Part shown: positions 1-10,595 of the stretch, piece by piece
Layout of the letters: each line of letters begins with the position of its first letter
Position numbering within the stretch: the stretch's first letter is position 1
DNA from: Saccharum officinarum
Lineage: Eukaryota; Streptophyta; Magnoliopsida; Poales; Poaceae
Reading direction: 5' to 3'
Length of the DNA: 64,000 bases
NCBI GenBank assembly: GCA_020631735.1
Contig: CM036197.1
Location: 48,841,880 to 48,905,879 of the forward strand
Notes under the pieces: model-generated
What the model saw: only the letters and a program-made list of their open reading frames with translations
Told to the model about the DNA's origin: nothing
Databases searched by the model: none
Program-made: the position numbers and the translations under genes

Positions 1-123
1 GTTGGGATGGGAAGTGAACAAGGCCTTAGTACTTTAATTTGTGCCAACTGTTTTCATACTGTATTATATTAATTAATCCCAGCTGCATGCATGCACGCAT
101 GCACACACGGTTCTTGGCTGCAG

Positions 124-3100
124 GGCATTAGCTACGCGAAGCTGGCAAGCTTGCCTCCGATAATCGGCCTGTGTACGTATCTGTATCTCTGCTGGCTGGC
201 GTCTCTATCTGTAATTTCAGTGATCGATCGATGAGCAGCAGAAGCCGCAGGATGTGAAGTCTAATATGCTTGCTGGTTATTGCGCCATGCATGCATATGC
301 AGATTCAAGCTTCGTGCCGCCGATGGTGTACGCGGTGCTGGGGAGCTCTCGGGACCTGGCGGTGGGCCAGTGTCGATCGCGTCGCTGATCATGGGGTCCA
401 TGCTGCGGCAGGCCGTGAGCCCCACCGCGGAGCCGCTGCTGTTCCTGCAGCTGGCCTTCACCTCCACTTTCTTCGCGGGGCTGGTGCAGGCCTCCCTGGG
501 CATCCTCAGGCTCGGGTTCGTCATCGACTTCCTGTCCAAGGCGACGCTGGTGGGGTTCATGGCCGGCGCCGCCATCATCGTGGCGCTGCAGCAGCTCAAG
601 GCGCTGCTGGGCATCGTCCACTTCACCACCGAGATGGGCATCGTCCCCGTCATGGCCTCCGTCTTCCACCACACCAACGAGGTGCGTGCGTACGTGCACT
701 GCATGGCTGACCTCGCGGCCGGGCGGCCGCCGCCGCCTTTGCTAGCCAACTGATGGGCCCGTGTACGTGTTTGTATGCTTGCGTGTGCAGTGGTCGTGGC
801 AGACGATTCTCATGGGCGTCTGCTTCCTCGTCTTCCTGCTGTCGGCGAGGCATGTGGTACGTACACCCAATTTCTCTTTTTTGAACTACTCTTTATAAAT
901 TCCCTCTTGTCGTACATATACATACCTCCCGTTGGCAGCAGGTTTGACGACTATTAGTGTCGTTTTCTGGTATGCGTAGTACGTACGTGGCGCTGCTCAG
1001 CACCGATGGCCGCTCTAGTAGTCCACATTACCAGTAGCATGGGCGTTTGCCTTTCTGCTCGTTTACTTTCCTTTGTCACTAGTGTCTAGCTAGCTAGTTG
1101 CATGCATGTCTTCAGGGGCCGTCAGGCGGCTACAAACCTAGCCACAGGTACTCGGTAGTACAGTACGTACGTGTGGGGCGTGTGCTAGCTTGGCGACCGT
1201 CAGCTTGAGCCTTGTTAGTTCCTGAAACGTGAGACAGCAGAAAACCCAGGTACCGAACCCCACGGCAGAAGAAGATTCTGAGGACAACGAGTAGTGCCCC
1301 GGGCCGGGAGATAGCCACGCATGCATGCAGATGCAGTCATGATGAAATGATCGCTCTCTGTCGATCTGACCGTGTGCATTGGAAGGATCTGCGCGTCATT
1401 TTTCAGTTCTGGTCCACGGAATCTTGTTGCTGGTCCTGCCACTGGGGGCACGCAGTGCTATCTCATCGCCTACCGCCGGCAACATGCATAAGAGAGTATT
1501 TGCTAGCGTACGTATATATGCTCCAAAAGGTAATGAGAGAATTGCCTGGTTGCCATCAAAAGCTATACTCATTCCTTCATTGCCATTGAAAATTGCAAGT
1601 TTCCTTCATTGCCATTGATTTTAGTTTTGTAACGCCTTATATGCCATTTTCATCTTATACTCCTTAGCAGTGACGCAAAAAGACGATTATGCTCCTTCTT
1701 CCTTCTTGCCTACGTCAAATTCCATGCCGTGCCTTTCCTACAGAGGCTGGTGCCGCCTGCACCAACAGCCACTGCGCTGTGGCATGCGAGCTCCCAGCTC
1801 ATTGCCCCTCAGGAGGTCCACCCACACCGCTGACCCACATGAGGTCTGCCCCAGCCGCCGCGGCCTCGCTGTACGTGAGCTCTGCACGCCCCGCTCGACA
1901 GTTGCTACTGCCCTGTCCGCGGCCCATGCGCTGCCATCCCCGCGTGCGAGCTCCTAGCTAGGTTTGCCGCGCCCTCGGTGCTGCCCCATGCACGGCTCAC
2001 CGCAGCTCGCACCTCAGATACACCTGGGCCCAGCCGCTGCCAATGCGAGAAACGCTTGCGACGCCGCGGCCTCACGGTGCGCCGGCTCTGCCGCATTGCC
2101 TGCGGCCACGCCTCGCCCTCGCCGTGGCCCCGCTAGCATCTCGCGGTTGCCCGCGGCCACACTGCGACCTTGCTCTCACCCACTGTTGCTCCGATGGCTA
2201 GCCTCAGGTGGTCTGCCCGCGGAGCACGCTATCGTGGACGCGCTTGACAACGCCTAGTGGCTTGGGTCGCCCTCACTGCCCTAACCGTCGCGTTCTAGTT
2301 CTAGCCCTTGCCGCCGCGCCTCGGATGCGCATGCAGACTCGCCCAAGGGTCTACTCAGGTATCGTTGTAGGGGCGCGCGACGGCTGCCGGCTGCCGTGGG
2401 TCTGGAGTTTTTTTTTTTTAGAAAGCAGGCTCAGGAGCACGAGTTGGGGGCAAGACTGGCAAAAAAAAATATATCCCTTGTAGCGTGAATGGCAAAGAAG
2501 GAAACAAAAAACATAATTAGATGGCAACTAGAGAAAATTGGCTGAGCGATGGCAGTTAGGAAATCAAAAATTAGAAACCAATGGCAATGAAGAAAACTCG
2601 TAATTTTTAATGGCAATGAAGAAATGAGTATAGTTTTCGATGGCAATCAAGGAATTCTCTCAAAGGTAATAGTCAAAACTTCGTGTCCAAAACCGGAAAA
2701 CAATGGAGCTAGCTTATATAGATAGTACGTAGACAGGTCTAGCGGGACCCATTTGGACGAGTGTGTGTTGGTTGATCCGAAGTTTGCTACGTATTGGCGA
2801 CGTTGGAAGCTACCAGTACTGTGATATCAGCAATGGCAATACCAATACGTAGTGGTCTGTTCACGAGTGAACAATGGACGGCACGTCGGCAATTGAGGTC
2901 CACACCTTGCATGTCAGATGTGTCATGTATGTGAGGACAACTATGCCGTATAGATGTGTGAAGAGCCTTCTGACCTCCGTAAACCAAACTATCTTCCTGA
3001 ATAATTGATGCTTAACATGTCCAATTGAACCCGCTCTGCCGAGCCCACAAGCACGAATCTTAATATTAGGTGTGCTGCTGTCACTCTGTCAGGCTGAGTC

Positions 3101-5617
3101 ACGGGGTCCCTGGGCGAGTAGTGCCCGGCTACCATTGTCTGATCTCTGTTCTATAACATGTGTCTGGCTGTGAAGTTGAACAGAATATCTGCAGAACTTC
3201 GTTCGTGTTCTGTGTGAAATTTTGCTAGCCATATACGGAGTACTGTATGTTGGTTGTGACCGAGATTTCTTGATTGCTAAACATGCCCTCTGCAAGCCTG
3301 GAACCGTGTTAGCAGAATGCACAAGTGACGCAACTGTCTGCTGATTGTTCTGAAATGACTGTGGTGTCAGAGAAGAAGTTGATTTCAGAATCTCATCTAC
3401 ATTCTTGATGCAGTCCATCTGCAGTGACACTTTTTCCACCTCGTCGTCCATGTATGCAGAGCATAAGATGGCCAAAACTTTTCTGGGTTTCAGCATGCGC
3501 GCCCCTGGCATCTGTCATCATCTCGACCCTACTTGTTTACCTCTTCAAAGCTCAGAATCATGGCATTAGCATCGTAAGAACTGAAACATCTGAAAGGAAT
3601 TTTGTTTTGCTAGTTGTCTTTGCATCAAGGTGACAATCAAGGTTTTTTTTTTGAATCTTTTCACCACAGATTGGGCAGCTCAAGTGTGGCCTGAATCGCC
3701 CCTCATGGGACAAGCTACTGTTCGACACAACATATTTAGGCCTCACCATGAAGACTGGCCTTGTCACTGGAATCATCTCTCTTACGGTATGGCTTACCAT
3801 CGTTTTGTTTTTTTTATCTTAATCAAGCATTTCGCTAGAATTAAGCAGTTCCGTTGTTTATCATCCAAGTATCACTGGCTCACTGCTAATGGAATGTGGA
3901 TGCCATTTCACTACTGCAGGAGGGAATAGCAGTTGGTAGAACATTTGCCTCACTTAGGGGCTACCAAGTAGATGGAAACAAAGAAATGATGGCCATAGGG
4001 TTGATGAACGTTGTTGGCTCATGTACATCATGCTATGTAACAACAGGTACGATTTTTTTTTCGCCAAATCATGTCCAATCTTTGCTCAGATTCTTAGTAA
4101 ATTTCTGGATCAATACCAAGATAGAAGGGAATGATCATTGGCTTTGTCTTATTTTATCAGGAGCATTCTCCCGCTCTGCTGTAAACCACAATGCCGGCTG
4201 CAAGACTGCCATGTCCAATGTGATCATGGCACTGACTGTGATGGTCACGCTGCTGTTCCTCATGCCATTGTTTGTGTATACTCCCAATGTTGTCCTTGGA
4301 GCAATCATTATCGCTGCGGTTATTGGCCTGATTGATCTGCCTGCTGTGTACCACATCTGGAAGATGGACAAGATGGATTTTCTGGTGTGTGTCTGTGCAT
4401 TTGCTGGCGTCATTTTCATCTCAGTCCAAGAAGGCCTTGCAATAGCGGTAGGGATACTAACTGTGCTTCAATGTGCCTGTTCTATTTGCTTGGTACTCAC
4501 ATTTATTTTCATAAAAAATGCAGGTTGGTATATCTATATTCAGGGTATTGATGCAGATCACAAGGCCAAAGATGATGGTTCAAGGGAACATCAAGGGGAC
4601 TGATATTTACAGGGACCTACATCACTACAAGGAGGCCCAAAGAGTTTCCGGGTTCTTGATCTTGGCCATTGAAGCACCAATAAACTTCGCTAACTGCAAC
4701 TACCTGAATGAAAGGTAACAACAATTTCCTTGCAATTCAGTGTGTACTCTAGCATTTCACTTGCATGATAAACATAGAGAAAAAGCTGACAGATATATAT
4801 ATCTGTTATTTCCATTTGCAGGATTAAAAGATGGATAGAGGAAGAATCTTTTGAACAGGATAAACATACTGAACTCCATTTCATAATCTTGGATCTGTCA
4901 GGTCAGTGACATATTACAGGATATATGGCATGTTTTTCTTCTTGGACACGCAGGAGAACTGCACGTCAATACATTAAGATAGAGAAAATGGAACTATCCG
5001 GCATTGTTCATTGGAACTATTTTGTGAAATAAATTTGCTTTTTAAAAAAAGTTAAGAGGAAAAATAACAGTTACAGATAGTTCTGAATTAGCTTGTCATT
5101 ATGCAAAATTTTCTTTGCTAGTTGTCAGGTGCCAGCAAATAGTAAGTTATTTGCAAAGTTTTATTTTAGACCAGAAACAAAGAAAATGCAATGTCTGCAA
5201 TGTATTAAAAATAGCTGTGTACAAAATACTTGCCTCTGTTTGTAATACTTTATAATATTTTCTGTTTTTTGACTAACAAATAATAGAAATTATATTTTCA
5301 GCTGTTCCTGCAATTGACACAAGTGGCATAGCGTTCCTCATTGACATAAAGAAATCAATAGAGAAACGTGGTCTGGAGGTATGCTCTTCAGATATGAAAC
5401 TTCAATTATCCTTACAAAAAGTGAAAATGTTTTTTGAACGGCAAATTAAATTTTTATTGTTTTGCAGCTTGTGCTTGTCAATCCAACTGGAGAGGTCATG
5501 GAGAAAATACAACGAGCAAACGAGGCTCAAAACTATTTTAGGCCAGATTGCTTGTATCTGACCACTGCCGAAGCAGTCGCTTCACTTTCTGCACTTGCCA
5601 AGATGACAAAACCCTAA
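124..5617 (+). CDS. SULTR3-type sulfate transporter, 3' part of gene, one frameshift
   Basis: Membrane anion/proton symporter of the plant SULTR family, group 3-like, at a cell or organelle membrane. Exons read from GT/AG junctions: 124-172, 303-681, 791-856, 3460-3573, 3670-3786, 3920-4046, 4161-4447, 4524-4714, 4822-4901, 5302-5378, 5468-5617. Exon phases join correctly, for example GLY then SSFVPP. Visible parts are the transmembrane core (VSIASLIMGSMLR, LRGYQVDGNKEMMAIG, TAMSNVIMALTVMVTLL) and a C-terminal STAS domain with AIDTSGIAFLIDIKKS, stop at 5615-5617. The N-terminal exon lies before the window. In exon 303-681 the frame breaks at about 361-370, where GTGGGC is followed by one base too few before the VSIASL segment. 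This is either a real null allele or a base-call error. The exact paralogue (3;3 or another) is inferred and not assigned. Confidence 0.85.
857..3459 (+). other. Large intron of the SULTR3-type gene
   Basis: The donor GT at 857-858 and acceptor AG at 3458-3459 join ARHV to SIRWPKLFW in frame. The other introns are 82-400 bases, so this one is exceptional at 2.6 kb. About 1.1 kb of it is the Mutator-like element at 1535-2661. The remainder shows no coding signal I can recognise. Confidence 0.75.
1535..2661. mobile_element. Non-autonomous Mutator-like element (Pack-MULE candidate)
   Basis: Long terminal inverted repeats start GAGAGAATT at 1535 and end AATTCTCTC at 2661. They stay alignable for roughly 100 bases through copies of TTCATTGCCATT. 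The element is flanked by a perfect 9-bp direct repeat AAAGGTAAT at 1526-1534 and 2662-2670, the duplication size made by Mutator-like transposases. The interior (about 1690-2400) is strongly GC-rich against AT-rich ends and encodes no transposase, the usual make-up of a Pack-MULE carrying host sequence. I could not identify the captured fragment. It lies inside an intron of the transporter gene, on neither splice junction. Confidence 0.88.
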
Positions 5618-6069
5618 ATGGATTGCTGAATTGTCATTGTGTTCATCCATTGCACTGTTAAAAATTTTCGGTGAAGGATTTTCTGTCATGGGAAGTGCAT
5701 CCAAGGAGTACATCACAGCTATGTTTTTATCTAGTAGAATTATTCAGATCCATGTGATGCAAATTCAGTAATAGAATGCGAAATTGTGAAATATTGGAGT
5801 ACCGAGTACCCATCAATATTTGTGTACATGAAAAAAATATGACAGTACAATAGTAGATCTTACAGAAATTTTCTTCTGGAGCGATAAATATTTGGTGTTA
5901 TAATAGTAGAGACTAATTCATCTATTTACTACAAAGTTCTTCATTCTTCATCGACCATTGGTACTTTGGAGGTGCCCAAGTAGATATATATCAGAATACC
6001 TAATTGACACCCCACTTTGCAATATGGTACTCGAATACTAGATAACTTACATGATGCATGAAATCAAAG
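5618..6069. other. Intergenic spacer between two convergent genes
   Basis: AT-rich 3' flanks of the transporter (+) and the kinase pseudogene (-), about 450 bases. No ORF, repeat or RNA gene was recognised. Confidence 0.6.
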
Positions 6070-7267
6070 TCATCTTGGAATTTCAGATGATTGTATGAAC
6101 TCTTTCTCCAAACTGAAGAGTCTAGTACCTTCACTTCCTTTATTTCCATTGTATGACTCAACTTTTGGGACATTTTGACTCACTCTTGGGACCCGAGAAT
6201 TGTGATGGACCTTTGAGCTTTGCACATCTTCCAATGTTGTCTCTACTTGCCTCATTGTAGGTCTTTCTTCACCTTTTAAGCTTAAGCATGCCATTGCAAG
6301 CCTCGCAACCTCCTTGGCATCTTCGGTCCCTCCCTCTTCAACAATTTGTGAATCTAGAATATCTGACATGCGATTGTCTCTTATCAGCGACACAAAGTGT
6401 GATGCTAGACTTGCACCCTCCGATGAATGAGAAGAGAAAACTGGTTTAACCCTTGTTAGTAGTTCTGCCAAGATGACACCAAAGCTATAAACATCACTCT
6501 TCTTTATGAGTCGGCTAGTATAGTAGTAGGTCAAGGTAACCATGAGTTCCATGGATAGCTGTAAGTACTCCTGTCTCATCTATTGAAATTGATCTTGAAG
6601 CTTCAAAATCTGATAACTTTGCTGTCAAAATATCGGTAAGTAGTATATTTGCAGATTTGATGTCTCTATGGAAAACTGGTACAGAAGCGGCGAAGTGTAG
6701 ATATGCGATTGCTCTTGCAGTTTCTAGTGCTATCCTCAATCTATCTTTCCAAGACAAAGGATTTTCACTTTGGCCGTGAAGATGATACGATAGAGTTCCA
6801 TTGGATATGAACTCATATACCAACAAAGGGACTTCTGTTTCAAGGCAACAACCGAACAGCTTCACCACATTCCTATGGTTAGTTTGCGAAAGTATGACAA
6901 CCTCATTTATGAACTGATCAATTTCCTTTTGAACTATAATTTTGGACTTCTTGATAGCCACAACACGTTGATTAGATAAGATCCCTTTGTAGATTGTGCC
7001 ATGGCCTCCGCCTCCTAGAATGCGATTCTGGTCAAAAATTATTCATTGCTTGTTCTAATTCTTCTAAGCTGAAAATATTCAACCTTTCGGCTATATCTTT
7101 ATTTGAGGTGATTAACTGTTGGAGAAGCAATCCATGGTTTCTCTTGGAAAACTTTTCTCTCAGCTTCTTGGCCTTTTGTTGTTTGAGTTTCTTAGTGATT
7201 TTTGCAACACCAAGAAGTGAAAACAATAGGCCAAAACCAGCACTAATTGCTATAATAGTAATTAAAC
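6070..7267 (-). pseudogene. Wall-associated kinase (WAK) transmembrane and kinase exon, broken
   Basis: WAKs are plasma-membrane receptor kinases that bind cell-wall pectin through extracellular EGF-containing domains. Reading down from the acceptor at 7268-7269: a transmembrane segment (GLITIIAISAGFGLLFSL), a basic juxtamembrane stretch, the P-loop [11 protein letters not shown], lysine motif VVAIKKSK, catalytic loop [12 protein letters not shown] and a WAK-type C-terminal lobe ending at 6070. Three defects are visible. An extra T in a T-run near 7031-7036 shifts frame before the P-loop. About 5 nt are missing near 6528-6536 after GTHGYLD. The DFG motif reads DFE at 6602-6610, removing the glycine of the Mg-binding loop. 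Together these make a working kinase very unlikely. It pairs with EGF exons at 7646 and 20963. Confidence 0.85.
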
Positions 7268-7439
7268 CTGTAGAATTCAACCCAAGGATTTACAATAGAA
7301 TACAAGTGGCATACAATATTTTCAAAAGAGTGATTGGACCATGAAAACAGGTTTTCGTTGGACAAGGTCAATTGTTGAAACACACTGCATTATTGTACAA
7401 TATCTTTTGTTTCTTTTCCTTTTGCCCCTTAATTTGATC

Positions 7440-7646
7440 TAGATGCCAATACTTTGCGGAGAAATGTACTACATGATGGATTATCCACGTAAAAGTAAGG
7501 AAAACCTCTTTTCAAGCCAGCGGAAGTCGTATTTGTACCTGGTAGGCTAGTGATCCTTTTCTTTGACGAACATCGGTATGTCCCTGGCAAATTGATGCAG
7601 ATTCCATGACATGGGTAAAGATTTGGTTGTTGGCACTCGTCGATAT
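7440..7646 (-). pseudogene. WAK calcium-binding EGF exon
   Basis: On the minus strand, an acceptor TTTCAG at 7647-7652 is followed by DIDECQQPNLYPCHG, then ICINLPGTYRCSS. This is the EGF_CA module that precedes the transmembrane segment in WAKs. The phase fits the exon at 20963-21120, whose last codon ends one base into an intron: CAA G then AT ATC GAC, giving Q-D-I-D-E-C. The downstream donor is unclear, so the lower boundary is approximate. The exon belongs to the broken kinase gene at 6070-7267. Confidence 0.75.
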
Positions 7647-7732
7647 CTGAAAAAAATTAAAAAGATTAATGGTTGCTAGGATCAAAAGAAAGGTATTTCA
7701 AAAATGCAGTTTCATACCTTGGCATTTATGAA

Positions 7733-8262
7733 TAGGAAAAAGTCCAAATTACTACCTAGCGCTTATGTCCAGATAGCCCCCAAAACTAATGTTTGGTCTG
7801 GTTTACTCTCCTTAACTATTTTAGTCAATCCAATTTACCCCTTAACAAGATTTGTCTTTTTTATTTCCCTACATACAAGCTGAATTTTAATTTCTAAATT
7901 TGTGAGGCGATAATGGACACCATAAACTATTTAAAAAAAACAATATGAATTTCATATCATTATGTTTAGAACAATTTTGTATTTCTGGTGTTAATTTATT
8001 ATTATATGTCATAACCTATCAAAATAATGATACATTTTTTTAAAAAAAATATTTTTTAATCATAAAATTGAGGTTCTAGCTATCCCCTCATAAAATTGAA
8101 ACTAAAAATCAACTTGGATGTGGAGAAACAAAAAAGGACAAATTTTGTTGAGGGGTAAATTGGACCAATTGAAATAATTGAGGGGTAAAACAAACCAAAC
8201 ATTAGCTTATGGTGTTATCTGGACATAGGACATACTTGAGAATAGTATTTGGACTTTTTCCT
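7733..8262. mobile_element. Foldback/MITE-like element with ~130-bp inverted ends
   Basis: The left end GGAAAAAGTCCAAAT and the right end ATTTGGACTTTTTCC are inverted copies. The similarity runs inward for about 130 bases with scattered mismatches, past TAATGTTTGGT and CAATTTACCCCT. The centre is AT-rich with no ORF. The flanks share ATGAATA (left at once, right after five bases), so a 9-bp target duplication with changes is possible but unproven. It lies in the WAK pseudogene beside a donor-like CCAAG|GTATG at about 7716-7722. Confidence 0.7.
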
Positions 8263-8385
8263 TCACATGAATATTATAAGCTAAAATATTAAAACACGTT
8301 GACTAGTGTGACTTAGTTATTTGTTGCTAAGAACCAAGGTCACTATTACCACGAACAAAAGAGAGATAGATGGGTATAAAAGTGG

Positions 8386-8425
8386 TGTATACCTTGGCAT
8401 TCATCACTGAGGTGAGAATTACACC
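8386..8425 (-). pseudogene. Degenerate WAK EGF exon end (weak)
   Basis: On the minus strand the sequence reads SDECQ followed by a donor-like CCAAG|GTATAC. The same CCAAG|GTA junction occurs at the intact EGF exon end at 20961-20966. The upstream reading frame is broken. It is probably a remnant of another EGF exon of the same pseudogene. The match is short and could be chance. Confidence 0.35.
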
Positions 8426-8509
8426 TGGACTATAAGACTCATTGTCCGAATGACCCTATGATGATTTTGTAGGGTTGTATTTCCACCGTGCCCTACCATA
8501 CTGGTCTAA

Positions 8510-9003
8510 GGCTATCCGCACTCATGACCTCTATATTCATCCTCTATATATTCTAGTCATCAAGATTCTCTCCTCTATACTCAATTCTTCCGCATCCATC
8601 TATTCTCTATATCATCCTCTATCTACTATGGGGGTCCACTTGTCACTTTATCTAAATATATCCATGTGACATCTTGTTTTGAAGTATTTATTGAAACAAA
8701 TTTAATGGTACAATCGAAATTTAATTTGGTTTTATGGTCTGTGAGTTATAACATTTTTTAGTGTTGAAAACGTGGGGCCCGCGCTGCATGTCTCATCTCT
8801 CTCTCCTGCGCCTGTGCGTTTGCCTCGCGTGGTGGGCTGCTCGCGCACTGCCGTCGTCCGGTATATTTCACTGTGCCTCCTATATTTAGCGGACGAAGAA
8901 ACATAGCGGACTACTTTAGAGGTCCCGGTGCAGCAGCTTTTCTACGCTATATTCCGACGTGGGCAGGTACCGGATCCATTTAACGGACGCAGTGCAGACA
9001 GCC
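8510..9003. mobile_element. PIF/Harbinger-type (Tourist-like) MITE
   Basis: Terminal inverted repeats GGCTATCCGCACTCA and TGCAGACAGCC are flanked by the 3-bp direct repeat TAA at 8507-8509 and 9004-9006, the target preferred by PIF/Harbinger elements. It is 494 bp, without transposase coding. It sits within the WAK pseudogene region just upstream of the CACTA insertion. Confidence 0.75.
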
Positions 9004-9284
9004 TAATAAACTACCCATGTTGGAGTACAGGTCCACATGTAAGATGGGCAAACCTAACAGCTTGCTAAGATGGGTGTGGACCAGGAGGCAGGAGGGAAGG
9101 GACTTATTGGTGAGGTAGCCATGATAGGAGAAAGCAATAGGGAGGGGGATTGTGTTAGCACAGACATGGTGCATAAGCTCCATGCCGTCAAGGAGTATCA
9201 GGAGGTAAAGTTGCACTACTGCATAACAGACCTTTGGTCGATCTACCAAATGGGCAATAGTCTCGGAGAAATATGCGTCTAGGA

Positions 9285-9480
9285 CAAGCTCTTTGTCCCG
9301 GTTGGTAACACCGACCGGGATTACAAGTCCCTTGCCCAACGGCTCTGGTGTCAGGCTTTTGCAGGAGGGACTTTTAGTCCCGGTGTTACCAACCGGGACT
9401 AAAAGTCAACCTTTAGTTCCGGTTGGTACTACAATCTGGGACTAAACTACAATCCGAGACTAAAAGTCCCTTTTCCTTAA
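9285..9480. repeat. Left subterminal repeat array of the CACTA element
   Basis: Several direct and inverted copies of a unit related to AGTCCCGGTTGG / CCAACCGGGACTAAAAG are present. In En/Spm elements such arrays are the binding sites of the element's regulatory protein. Here they precede a GC-rich untranslated leader (about 9500-9640) with a donor GTAAGC at 9611. Confidence 0.8.
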
Positions 9481-10595
9481 GCTTACCTATTTCGGCGTTC
9501 GTCATAGGAGCAGGGAACGCCATCGTCGCCGCCGGGGCACGTCGCCGCTGTCGCTATCACCACCGCCGGAGCCGTTCATTCACTCAACCGTCTTCACCGG
9601 CGTGTTCACGGTAAGCTCCTAATGCTAACCATGCTATCCATTTGACATCTACCGCACTGAGTTGGCCGGAACGCGGCTCGCCGCTGTCTGTGTTTTGCCG
9701 CCGCCGCCACGCGCGATGTCGTACCTGCTAGAGGCCGTTTCGACTCGATTGGTCATGCGTATGAGTTCGTCTGGGCAAGGCCAAGCTCCTAGTGCAAACG
9801 GCATCGCCGAAGAAGCTCCCATCGCCGTTTCCGAGCTCGCCGGAGTCCGACCGCCCGCCATGGGCGCCGTCGTGCCTACTGTGGAGCAGTTCCTGCCCAA
9901 CGGTCTAGGTCAGGAGGTGTGCGTCATCGTGGGGAAGCCGTAGGGCCAAACCACGCGGCCGGAGACCTCGCCGTCGGCGAAAACGCCCCGATCAAAGTTC
10001 GCCGGCATCGGGGTCAACACGGGCTGACGTGTGGGGTCATCCGGTCAGCTGCACAGTGTCCTTTCTCTTTTTTAGAAAATGTCAAATAGTGCTAATTCTT
10101 TGAAAATTCAAAATAAATTCATCTTAACCTCAAAAATTCTGAAAATTTCTGGGTAGCCTCTCTATCATGTGTACTATCTAGGAAAAATTTGAAACTTGAA
10201 ATTTGAACTGTTTTTCTGTGAGATAAAATTACTTCTCTTAATAGAAAAATGTAACTTCCATGATTTTTCTAGGCTCTTATAAATGTCCAAAAATTATGAA
10301 ATTTATTTTGCCACTGTTTTATGACATGATGAACCTCTCATAAAATTTTGAGGTAAATTGGACAAAGTTAATTTTATACTTAATTTTAAATGCTTAATTA
10401 AATAATTAATTAATCAAGGTAGTTAACTACTAATGACCTTAGGCTTTGTGTGACTTTTGGAGTTGATTGTAGACCTTGGGACATGACACATGATGGTGTT
10501 CCATGGCATGTTACTCAATTAGTTCATTAGAGAAATAGAGAATTTTAGGGTATTTTTTAATTTCATTTGTTTACAAAAATGAGAAATTTAATTAT
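9481..10595 (+). other. CACTA 5' leader and AT-rich stretch before the transposase
   Basis: A GC-rich leader lies near 9500-10020. It is followed by about 550 bases of AT-rich DNA with no ORF above background, probably a first intron of the TNP2 gene. Confidence 0.45.

Noticed and set aside
8980..9339. 119-aa ORF on the minus strand (VLDAYFSETIAHLVDRPK)
   Set aside because: It crosses the proposed CACTA left end, has no family resemblance, and no homologous exon is nearby. It does weaken certainty about that left boundary.
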